Of a DNA stretch of 64,000 nt, positions 14,001 to 23,957 are shown in pieces; position 1 is the first letter of the stretch; each line of letters opens with the position of its first letter. The notes below the pieces were generated by a model. It saw nothing but the letters and a program-made list of their open reading frames with translations, was not told the DNA's origin and made no database searches. Origin of the DNA: Protonemura montana (lineage: Eukaryota > Arthropoda > Insecta > Plecoptera > Nemouridae). Both the position numbers and the translations under genes were made by a program. The stretch is taken from contig OX387602.1 in assembly GCA_947568835.1 (NCBI GenBank), positions 3,938,570 through 4,002,569 on the forward strand, read 5' to 3'.

Positions 14001-15412
14001 ATTACAATCTTGCAAAGCGGTGTATGCGAACAATCAAAGCTATGTCTAATATTCTTTACATTCATTTATGAGCTCAGAGTTTACAGAAAGCTTGAAACGC
14101 ATTAGAGTTGCTCCAAAATATGACCTCAACTCAAAATTTTCTTGGGGCATCTTCCAATTTTTTTTGCTGCTTTTGTCAAGACTCCACCATCCAAGTTCAA
14201 ACATCTTTTTTAGTTCCTGAACCGGGTCACACTCTGTTCAACCACATTTCATCGTTGGCCCTTTCTTACGGATTCGAGTAGAGCGGCTGTAATTTAATTT
14301 TAACAGATCCCAGTATACAAAAGGAATTACGTTTAACAATAATACAATTCTCAATTTAAAATTGCAACCCCTAAACACAAACATTTTCAAGTGCATGCAA
14401 ATCCCCCCAACTTTGGTTTCCGTTGGTGTTGGGCTGACAATTTCGGGTACTACGCATTACCTCGTGCATTTTCAACTCCATGTCCGACCATGGGCACATG
14501 CACAATAATAATTAATACTGTGTTTTCTGATACTCTTTTTTTTAGTACATACAATACAAAGTGGTAACATGGAATAAATCTTTTAATGATACTTAAAAAT
14601 AATAATATGTCAATTATTGATTAGGTGTTTGGGCACACCATGTACCTTCTGGTAGGAATACATATTTACAAATATTACAGGCTCAGCATCTCTGTGAATA
14701 GAAAAGCACACTTGACATTACTTTCTGTTTGCTAATTAGGGACATTGCATAACATGACTTCCTCTTTCTAGCTTGCCTGCGTACTACACTCTTTTACATT
14801 AGCTAATACTTCTAGGTTCCCCTTATCATATTTACATTGAATCGGATCTGATACTCCCGAAGAAATTTACTGCTTAGCGCTAATGTTGGCAATGCACCAT
14901 CAAATCTAATGGCATGTTTTGTCATCCCACCATCCTGGTAGTGTACAAGGCTCCAGCCAAAACGTTGAATACGTTTGATAGTAATTTGTGCCACCCCCAG
15001 CTCAGTATGTAGCACTAGGCAGTCCTTTTGTGTATGCATCGAATGAATAGTACCTCAGTTTAAGAACAATTAATAATGTAGGTATAATACATTCAAAATT
15101 TGTGTAATATGAGAACATGACATTTTGACCAACACATCTTGAAAACACATTGATTTTGAAAAACTTATAAGCAAGAAGAAAAAATACATGGAAGTGAGTT
15201 TCTTGCAATTTCCTTGAATGGCAACAACATTCAACACATCCCAGAAATTGGGAAAAAATTAGCATTCCTTGTTTCCCACGAAATTAACCATTCATCTTTC
15301 TTGTTTGTTTATCTCAAAATTGGCAAGCAACAATAAAACACAACTAGACATGACGAAACAAAGTCCTCGAAAGCTGCCAGCGCAGTCAGATGCGTTGGGA
15401 TCAGTGGGCAGC
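8001..15412. other. Gene-less intergenic stretch
   Basis: This is AT-rich DNA with only short open frames on both strands and no exon I can support. It contains short homopolymer A/T tracts (for example 12171-12184), a small TTG repeat near 12253-12271 and CA/CCA-rich sequence near 10213-10255. The part just below 15413 should be the 3' untranslated region of the AAGAB gene. Confidence 0.55.
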
Positions 15413-18400
15413 CTATCCCGAGTCTGTGAGTCCTTCAATCTCGTCGTCATCCCCGCCGATAGCGCGCCAGAAAGCCATGACAACTTGTTCAGCCGCGGCC
15501 TTGCGGCGCTCGCTCGGCATGTCCGCCACCTCGTCCTTCATCTCGTGCAGCCGCTCAAACAGTGACGAGAAGCCTGCGATCGCACCGCTATCCCCCAAGG
15601 CCTCATCTGCACGCAACAGAAAACAAGATGTGCTCAGCTTAAGTTCAGGGCGGCGGTCTTGAAAATTGTCGAATGAGTACCTGTAGCCGATCAACGACCC
15701 ATGTTTTTCACTTAGCTGCCTAAAATAACAAATAGGGCATCTCTTTGGACAATTGCCTTCCAGGAGTAAGGCAAGAATGATACATATTTTTACTAAATTA
15801 CTTTTGATCCCTATCACCCTAGGTGTTTATCATGGCAACCCTAACCCCTCCAATGATCACTTGAAAATGTACTCTGGAGGCTTATTCAGTAACTATTTGC
15901 ACTTGCTGGGAAAATATTTTCCATGGAATTGGCTTCACTTTCCATCGCTTTTGATAATTTGGTATTCAGTAACGATTTGCACCGGAATTTGCAATGGAAA
16001 CATTTTCCACTCCGGTGGAAAGATTTGCTCCAGTCTTCAAGCTCGAGCAAATGAATAAGTGAGGTTAAATAATAATAATAATAATAATAAAGTCTTTTAT
16101 TTAGCTCTTGAGCTAGCCATTACATTTTCAATTCATTACAATGCATTTTTTTTTAAATTCTAAAACACTATCACAACATTTTACATTCTTTGGTAGCTTA
16201 TTAAATTCCCTAATTCCTTTATAAAATAGTGACTTTTTCATTTTGTCTTTATTTGAGAGCTGTAGATAGTAATTTAATTGAGCATTTCTGGTTTTATGTT
16301 TATGAACATTACTAATTTTAACTAATTTATCTCCTAAGTATTCAGGCAGTAAGCCCTTCGTTAGTTTAAAAATAAAAATCATTCCGTTCATGGATAACCA
16401 CTTCGTCATGTTTTGCCATCCTAAAATATTGAGCATATCATCTACCGATGTATATAAGTCACATTTTAAAATAATTCTCATTGCTCTGTTTTGAAGTAAT
16501 TGAAGTCTATGTATTTCTTTGTTAAAAGCCTGATATAAAATGGTTGAACAAAAATTAAAATGTGGTAAAACAATTGTATTATAAATAATCAGTCTTGTGT
16601 ACTTCGTAAAGTGGTTACTTATTCTACTTAAATATCCCAATTTCTTTCTCACCTTTTTTTCTATTAATTCCACGTGTTCTTTAAATTCCAACCTGTCGTC
16701 GATAATTACCCCCAGATATCTAAAATTATCTGCAAAATCCACTTTCTCATTATCTATGATTATGCTGTATTGCAAATCTTTCACATTAACCTTCCTCCAT
16801 TGCTTAGCACCCAAGAACATAGCTTTTGATTTACTTATATTTAGCTGTAGCATATTTATATTTAGCCACATTTTAATTGTGTTCAATTCATTGTTGATAG
16901 TGTTAAATATTTCATCTATTTTATTCCCTGAGCAAAAAATAACAGTGTCATCTGCATATAGATTCAATGTACACTTATCCACACATAGTTCAATATCATT
17001 TATATAAGCCAAGAACAGAAAAGGTCCTAGAACTGACCCCTGTGGTATTCCTATATTTACATCTTCAGGCTCTGACACAAATTTTCCATATTTAGTTCTT
17101 TGTTTCCTATTCGAGAGGTAATCTTCTATCCAGTTCAGTACCTTTCCATTTATGCCATACATAAATCTAAGTTTATTCACAAGCCTTTTTTGGTCCACCG
17201 TTTCAAACGCTCTTTTAAAATCAAGGAACACTGCTACAGTTGTCAAGCCATTATCATTGCTCTTAACCCAGTCCATCACTAACCATTGTACTGCGGTCTC
17301 ACAGCTGTGCTTTTTCCTAAATCCTGACTGATTTTTAATTATTAGGTTATTTTCAGTAAAATAGCTTTCTAGCTGTGTATAATCTGATATTTTTGGTGGC
17401 TGTCAGATCGGCTGCCAGTGACGCGAAGTGTGTTTTATTGTTTATTTATTTGCTACGGATAATTACACAGTACACAGTAATTACACAGTAATTATAGACC
17501 AAAAAGGTATAATCCTATAACAGCGGAATCTTTTAAAGGTAAGCAAACATTCATATTCATAATATGATGTACCTATTTTAGAAGATTGTTGGTATTACCA
17601 GAGATATTACCATTGAATATCCTCACTCAACGGTATTACCAGAGATAAAGGATAGGGTATTACCCATGTTGGTATGCTAACAATTTACCTACTTGCAGAT
17701 GGAAGGGTGGGACCACTTAATGGCACTTCGTGAAATTGGTATCCAGCAACATGGAATGAGGCAAAGGATGCGAGTGAGGCGGCGATTCATACGTGCCAAT
17801 ACGAACGCATTTGATGACATGACAACATCCGACTTTGTTCGTCTCTATCGTTTGCCCCGGCGCATCGTTCGGCAATTTGTCGAGGACATTCGGGAAGACA
17901 TGCCCGTCACCCACAGGCAGAGTGCCATAAGTGTGGAGGCAAAGGTTTGCTGGTGCTTCTAATTTGTCTTTGTTCAGTTCAGAACTTCATATACAAAGAC
18001 GAACCATGTTTTACCCATCATTCTGCAATATTTCAGGTTCTGTCAGCTCTAAGCTTCTTTGCAACTGGCTCGTACCAGCGTCCAGTGGGCCAAGACTTTA
18101 ATCTAGGTATGAGCCAGTCTGCAGTCAGCCGCAGTATCCACGAAGTTTGTGTAGCCGTGAATGCTAGGCTGATGCACCGGTACATTCGCTTTCCAGAGAC
18201 GCAGGCTGAACGGAATAATGTCAAGCAAAGGTAAGAGGTACTTCATATGCTAAGTTTAAATAACATTCAGCCAAGATTCCTAATGTCTTTTCTGTTTTTG
18301 TAATTTGGAGCTTTAAGAATAAGTGTACCTATAGCTACGTATAATTCTAATCTCAACCACATGGACGATAAATTTCATCTAGGTTGGACCATGTGTATAA

Positions 18401-21400
18401 TTATTTTGAATTGTTGCAGATTCTTTGACGTATCTGGCATTTCAGGTATTGTAGGCTGTTTGGATTGCACTCATATAGCCCTGGTGAAGCCGTCGGTTCA
18501 CGAGGAAACGTACTTCAACAGGAAGGGTTATCCTTCCCTCAATGTTCAGGCTGTAAGTCAAATTTCTAAATTTATTTAACACTTCCAATGTCATAATTCG
18601 TATCCAAATTAGCTAGGATTTTTATAGACCCATCCTTTGGAACAGATTTGTGACTATGACATGCGGTTCCTGAATATAAACGCGAGGTACCCCGGAGGTG
18701 TCGCAGATGCCTACATCTGGCGGAACTGTGCGGCCAAGGAAGTGCTAATGGAGCGCTACAGGGCTGGCGAAAGAAGGGAGTGGCTGCTTGGTGAGTCTAG
18801 GGAGAAATCTTTATTTGAAAAATTGTCAGGCTGCTAAAATTTGGGCTCTGGATGTGATAGTTCACTGATTTTATGCATTTTTCTTGGTGTGAGTTAAATT
18901 TAGGTATTTTAGTCGAAACTTTTGACGATATTATGACGAATTTTATGTTACAGGTGATTCTGGTTATGCGTGCGAGCCGTGGCTGGTGCCGCCAATTCTG
19001 CACACCGAGCCAGGAACACCTGAAGCGTATTTTACGGATCGTCACTGCAGGACCAGGTGTTGCGTCGAGAGGAGCTTCGGCCTTTTGAAGGCTCGATTCC
19101 GCTGCCTGCTGAGACACCGCTGCCTGCATTACAGCCCCGAGAGAGCGGCTCTCATTGTCAATACTTGTGCGACACTGCACAACATTGCATTAGAGGCTCG
19201 GCTCCCAGACCCTGAACCCCTTGAACCAGAAGAACTGGCTCGAGAGCAGGATCTAGAGGCAGGAGATGTGTTGCCTCCTGAGGACCTTCAGGGAAATGTC
19301 CTTGCACGCGCTCGCGATGTGCGGGCTGGGCTCGTTGCAAGGCTGTGGAGGACACGTCAGCAGTAACCAAAATGAAAATTAACAGGGTTGCAAGGTATTA
19401 AATATATATATTTGGGTTTTTTTTGGCGTTTCAGAGCTGGTACTTATTTCTACTTGCCCTCTTTAAATTTCCCCCTCAGTTTTTTTTTTTTTTAGATTGA
19501 AACTCATCTCTGCTATCATTGCTAATTTTTCTGCGGCCGATGCGCTTCTCTCTGCGGCTTCACAGCGTCTCTCTGCAGCAGCTGCTCGCCTCTCTGCGGC
19601 CGATGCGCTTCTCTCTGCGGCTTCACAGCGCCTCTCTGCAGCAGCTGCTTGCCTCTCTGCGGCCGATGCGCTCCTTTCCTTGGCTGCAGCGTTCCTTTCA
19701 AGCTGTTTGGTTTGCTTCTGAGTTTCCTTTATTTTTTCAACTTCCATTGCAGAGAACTTGTCTGCCGCATTTTTCATTGTGTCATCATAGCTTCGTTTCG
19801 CAACGGAATGGCCTGCAATGTTGTATTGTGTACTTTGAAGTTGAAGCATGATGAATGCACGTTCTCTAATCCAGGATATAATATTTTATTACCTTTTGCC
19901 TTTAGCTTGGCGGAGTGGCTGCTGGATGTTGATGATGAATTGAGCGTAGCTAAATGTACATATTTTAATTAGATTTGCTTCAAGCTAAAATTTCTCATTA
20001 CAGAACCCTACTTACGCTCATATGCAGCAGAAGAGCTGTCGACAGGGCCGGATGAGGTCGACACATGTGAAGCTACAGCACAATACGCATACATAAGGAT
20101 TTTTCAGAAGTTCAGAACCTGTCTACTTTACTTGGGTACAGATTATTGATTGAGCACTTATTTAAATAATCTTGACTTACCGAGCACATAATAATCTCCC
20201 ATAAACACTTCCTCCCTTTCTTCAATTACTGACACGTCGCCTTCAAACGTCAAGTCATCGTGGTCAGAAGGAGCAGCAGACGGTGTAAGTGTTTCCTACA
20301 TGGAATGTGAAGGAACAACTGTTATTTAGTGATTACTGCTTGATGGAACTAACGTACTATCTTTTTAAGTAGGTAGGTACCTACATAGTGAAGAACATAG
20401 AACAAAAGGGCACAAGACTTCTATACCTATAGTATCTACTAAAGGTTTGTAACTATTATAAATTAAAAAATAACTATTCTTGGTTTGTTAGGGTAAGATA
20501 TTGCATGTATTTGGTGTGTGATTTGTGCGGTAACATTTTTTTGTTCTTTTTTAGTCATTCTGGTTGTTGTTAGTTGGATAGTTGTTGGTCTGCGATTGAC
20601 TTCAGCTAGGTAAGTGCTGAATTGAACCATTATCTGGATGTAAAGCTTTAATGGAACCATATGCTGCTAATGACATATTGTGTTACTTGTTAATTCCATG
20701 TACCATGCAGAAACAAAATAAATAAAAGTGTAATTACAATTACTGTTACCTCTCGTCTCCCAAATCCCACCTCATCCACTCGGGGCAGACCGGCAACACA
20801 TTCCTCCCCAATCAACTCCACCAGCCTCTCCTCGATGTCGGTGAGAGGTGGCGGGGGCTTGTTCCCACCTCCCGTACCTCGTTGGTAAGTGAGGATTTTA
20901 GACGCTTTAGCACGCGTCTTGTTTTTCCAGTCTTTCCAAGCCTATACGGTGAGTTTGAAGTGATTGCATTAGGATTGGTATGAATGATAAGTAATAATGG
21001 TAGATTATTTGTCATGAAACAAGTAGCTGCTTTGCTACCAAAGCTTTTCTTACCGAGGCCCAGGCCGATGGGTCTTTGAAAGCCCCGTTCCCAACAGCGT
21101 TCAATAAGCTGGCAAGAGTCGTCCACATTTCTGCGGCCTTTTGTCGGCCGGCAGCATTCAAAAATTTGCCTGCAGCAAAATTGCTGTGCTCCCTCATATA
21201 ATTTATGAGCAGCACCTTTTGTTCCTCAACCATGTGCACACCCATGTTTATTTTTTATTTGTTTTAGATTGATAGGTTATGGTAAGGTAAATAATGCTGA
21301 AAATTGCTTTATTCTAGTTTAACTGAATTAAACTAAATTGTTTATAACTACATTAACTATTTTTATAAAGGGTGTATACTAGCTAATGTTGTTATGAACG

Positions 21401-22902
21401 ACGAAAATGAAGTTGAATACGTAAAGTGATAACATCAACAAATGGAATTTCATATTTTTCGTGTCATTCGACTCTGCTTTTAACTCATTGACTCTGGTTT
21501 TCCTGACCCCTGTGGGCAAGCAACTGTTCAATTCCATAATGAGTTACAGAATACCAAATGATGGTGGAAAGTCTTTCGGTGGAAAGCGGGGATAGCGCAA
21601 ATCGACTCGAGCAAGATTTGCCATGGAAAGTGCAAATAGTTACTGAATAAGCCTCCTGTGATAATAGATGTGCCTGAACCCTAGACACAGTTTACCTTAC
21701 AAAGAAATTCCTTGCATTTTTAATGTCTTTAGTTAATCTTAAGAAGCCAGGCAATGACGTTTCATTGAACGTTGTAAGGACAACAGCATATGATGAGGTA
21801 TGAATTTGGGCTTACATGATGAAAAAATATATTTCCATGCAGCTTGCCTTTCACATACTCTATTTTTAGTTCCTACTAAAGATTGCATTTGAACTTAATC
21901 TGGGAAAGTTTGATCGGTTGCTTACCGATCTTTTCTTCGACCTCCTGATTGGCACGATCCGTGTCCGGTTCGTTTTCAGCCTCGGCGTTAAGCATCGAGT
22001 GAACACTGCGGGATAGTGGCGTGGATTTGCCCTTCATGACAAGGTTAGGCCAGAGATGCGAGTGCAAGGCTTGCACAACACGTGGGATTCCCGTTGTTTC
22101 AATAAAGTCCTGCTCTGCTTCCCACTCCGTGTCCACCTCTGGATTAAGTTCGACTAGTTCAAAACCGCGCTCGATGCACCACTTGTGAGCTGTAAGAAAA
22201 CAAGAGACTTGGAAATGGTAGATGCAATTGCATGCAAGAATGCTGGCATGACATAATCTGCAATAATATGATAAAAATTATAATTACCATTTATTTTGGC
22301 GATTCCTATTTCTGGATCTTCTTCGCAACGTTTGCACAGTAAAATCTGAACTTCTGGTTCAAACTCTTTGAGAAACGATAACCAGCTGCCGACAACTTCC
22401 AGTCCATCATTCTAAAGTACAAAACAAACAGACTGATCAATGAATGCACGTTTAATTAGAATTTCTGCAACATATCATTGTAAACCTACCCTATTGTTGT
22501 CAAAATTTATGACAGCAGCTTCAACAGACATTGCAAATTGCTCACTTCCAAGAGTTTTTTTGTCAATAGCACAGAGAAACACTTCAGCAGTGTAGTATTT
22601 GGTGTCTATGGTCCAAGGATAAGCATTGATACCATCTTCTAGCTGTTTTGGCTCAGGCAAGTCTTCAACTCCAAGGATTACTGAAATTTTAAAAATTATA
22701 TGAAGAAAATCATAGATTTAGATCAATAGATCATCATAGAATCATATAGCTAAACATATATTTAGTCTTTTGACTACATTATATTTGAGACATTGAAATT
22801 ATCCTTGAGGCAAAGTGCTCATAGCAGCTTATTACATTTGATTATCTCTTTAGGATGGGTATCTGTGCAGCTGGCGATAACTGCACATGGTTTGTACTCC
22901 AT
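15413..22902 (-). CDS. AAGAB: Alpha- and gamma-adaptin-binding protein p34 homologue (AAGAB)
   Basis: AAGAB is a cytosolic chaperone-like factor that binds the large subunits of AP-1 and AP-2 clathrin adaptors and promotes complex assembly. Five exons with matching phases give 279 residues: 22902-22836, 22680-22490, 22411-22288, 22189-21926 and 15606-15413. Recognition rests on the N-terminal G-domain-like part (motifs INAYPWTIDTKYYTAEV and KWCIERGFELVELNP) and on the C-terminal helical signature (MAFWRAIGGDDDEIEGL), both hallmarks of the family; human AAGAB is about 315 aa. The start ATG sits in a short first exon encoding PCAVIASC, which matches the family's opening strand. The last intron is 6.3 kb because a Harbinger transposon lies in it. 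The long variable linker of vertebrate AAGAB is shortened here. The identification is firm; only the exact length of the linker could change if a small exon was missed. Confidence 0.93.
15876..15903 (+). repeat. Left terminal inverted repeat of the Harbinger element
   Basis: It is identical in inverse orientation to 21629-21656 for at least the first 26 bases, starting GGAGGCTTATTC. It marks the left boundary of the transposon and would be recognised by its transposase and Myb-like partner. Confidence 0.93.
16068..17402 (-). mobile_element. 5'-truncated non-LTR retrotransposon nested in the Harbinger element
   Basis: The minus-strand sequence encodes the reverse transcriptase of a Jockey/CR1-like LINE and ends in an (ATT)n microsatellite tail (16068-16090), the typical 3' end left by target-primed reverse transcription. 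The 5' end is cut near 17402, inside the reverse-transcriptase region, so the endonuclease domain is absent. It lies between the left inverted repeat and the transposase gene, so it inserted after the Harbinger element had landed. Confidence 0.85.
16128..17402 (-). pseudogene. Reverse transcriptase fragment of a LINE (5'-truncated)
   Basis: The frame is open from the truncation point to a stop at 16128, giving about 424 residues without an initiating ATG at the edge. Seen in order are the fingers motif NQSGFRKKHSCETAV, the palm aspartate motif FLDFKRAFETVD, GIPQGSVLGPFLF, and the catalytic YADDTVIF box, followed by a thumb/connection region and a C-terminal FNKLPKNVK segment common at LINE ends. 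The frame has no stop or frameshift, so the copy may be young, but it lacks its N-terminal half and cannot be autonomous. The clade (Jockey, CR1 or a relative) is inferred from motif style only. Confidence 0.85.
17699..19366 (+). CDS. Harbinger (HARBI1-like) DDE transposase
   Basis: This is the nuclease that cuts and joins the ends of the Harbinger element. Five exons with consistent phases (17699-17944, 18037-18230, 18420-18552, 18628-18790, 18954-19366) give 382 residues, a normal length for the family. The N-terminal part carries the helix-turn-helix-like segment with GMSQSAVSRSIHEV. The DDE nuclease fold follows, with candidate catalytic residues D162 (in VGCLDCTHI), D218 (in PGGVADAYIW) and E284 (in CVERSFGLLKARFRCL). 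No stop or frameshift interrupts the model and all splice sites are canonical, so the gene looks functional. The start is the first ATG; an upstream exon is possible because a CAG acceptor precedes it directly. Confidence 0.9.
19463..21245 (-). CDS. Harbinger accessory Myb/SANT-like DNA-binding protein
   Basis: Harbinger elements encode a second protein with a Myb/SANT (zeste-type) domain that binds the element ends and helps the transposase enter the nucleus. Five exons with matching phases (21245-21054, 20941-20750, 20295-20181, 20072-20016, 19812-19463) give 301 residues. Residues 6-75 form a trihelix/zeste-like domain (KVLLINYMREH and AWKDWKNKTRAKASKI). An acidic, Pro-rich middle follows. 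The last exon is a coiled coil built of tandem Ala-Glu-Arg units (AAERSASAAERR) and ends in a short lysine-rich tail. It converges on the transposase gene, the two stop codons being about 100 bp apart. The fold is inferred from motif style; the second-ORF role follows from family knowledge. Confidence 0.85.
19531..19690. repeat. Tandem repeat encoding the Ala-Glu-Arg coiled coil
   Basis: The stretch repeats the words GCGGCCGATGCGCTTCTCTC and CAGCAGCTGCT in an alternating order, so that a unit of about 66 bp occurs twice plus a partial copy. On the minus strand it encodes the repeated AAER heptad-like units of the Myb-like protein. Copy number probably varies between element copies. Confidence 0.8.
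21629..21656 (-). repeat. Right terminal inverted repeat of the Harbinger element
   Basis: It is the inverse complement of 15876-15903 and ends GAATAAGCCTCC. The adjoining CCATGG at 21621-21626 is also matched by an inverted copy further inside the left end, extending the terminal symmetry. Confidence 0.93.
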
Positions 22903-23957
22903 TTCTACTTTAACAACTAATTGATAATTTTATAATTTAGTTGATAATTCTCAAATTCTTCTGCGATTATTTCACTTCTATTGGTAATGTCAGTTGTCAG
23001 AGTTTGCAGGTTATCTGCGGCGCAGGTGATTAGAACACTCACGAACTCTCGTGGCAATCATCAGAAGCTAACCAAATTCACGGTAATGAGAAGGCGGTGG
23101 GATGGGATTGGGAATGATTGGAATTGGAACTTGAAGAACAAAGATGGTTGTCTTGTGCTGTCAAATTGTGACATAGCTTAAAAACTTTGTAATGCGTGGT
23201 TTTGTTTGTTCTGAATAATTCAGGTATAGTCTATAAGTGATTGAAAGACGAGAAAGTTGAACAAATCTATGTCTATACTTGAAAAGCAGGTTGTGTTTTT
23301 AACGACGTAGACTTATGGTAAGCCAAGTCCCTTTCTCATTTACAATCAATGGCTCTAATTTGCTTTTGCATTACCAGTTTAATGTATTTTGCTTTTTCAC
23401 GTTTTTGCTAAAAACAGACGCTCATTTTTTTGTTTCATAAATTTATTTTTCGAATGTTTCAATTTTAATTACTCAGACAATTTCTAATAAAGCAACATCT
23501 GTCATCTACTTAAGTAAAACAATAATGTGCTTCAGCAAATATTGACATCCCCTGCCTGAGACCTGCCTTATTGGCAGGTAGCAACTACTACAATCTGTTT
23601 TGATTTCTCAAAACATTGGAATCAGTGGTTTTAAATTTTGAATTAAAATTGTGTGCTAACAAGCAGACCTTGTTCTGTGTGTTGAGATTACCTGTGTTTA
23701 GGATAATTTCAATACTAAAACGACCATTTTTTGGCACATTGTAAGGGCATAGGTGTGCTAAATATAACCATAGATTGGTTAAAGCAATTCGATTACCTAC
23801 CTAAACTGTAGAAACAAAAGTTTTTACATTTAACAATTTAAGGGATTAATGGATTTTTTTAGAGTGCCTAATAGGTTGTGCTATTATATGCTACAAAATA
23901 AAAAATCATTAATATTCCTTTACTGTTTCCAGGAAGGCATAAACACCTCAGATATTC
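22903..23957. promoter_or_regulatory. Intergenic region between divergent AAGAB and zinc-finger genes
   Basis: The AAGAB start codon (minus) and the zinc-finger start codon (plus) lie 1.06 kb apart and point away from each other, so this stretch should hold both promoters. A CAG acceptor just before 23937 shows that the zinc-finger message has at least one upstream noncoding exon. I see no clear TATA box. Confidence 0.4.

Larger units (their letters stand above)
15876..21656. mobile_element. PIF/Harbinger DNA transposon, apparently complete, with nested retrotransposon
   Basis: The element is bounded by terminal inverted repeats: 15876-15901 begins GGAGGCTTATTCAGTAACTA and its exact inverse ends at 21656, a perfect match over 26 bases. 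A second, subterminal inverted motif (ATTTGGTATTC-GTAAC) lies near 15956 and 21559. Inside are a HARBI1-type transposase on the plus strand (17699-19366) and a Myb/SANT-like protein on the minus strand (21245-19463), the standard two-gene content of this superfamily, arranged tail to tail. A 5'-truncated non-LTR element (16068-17402) is inserted on the left side. Harbinger elements usually duplicate a 3-bp TWA target; I see TCT and TGT at the flanks, so no clean duplication. The whole element sits in the last intron of AAGAB. Confidence 0.9.

Noticed and set aside
15269..15662. Plus-strand open frames of 98 and 90 codons
   Set aside because: They overlap the last AAGAB exon on the opposite strand and have no independent support.
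19497..19851. Leu/Ala-rich plus-strand ORFs
   Set aside because: They are antisense frames of the repeat-built coiled coil in the Myb-like gene.
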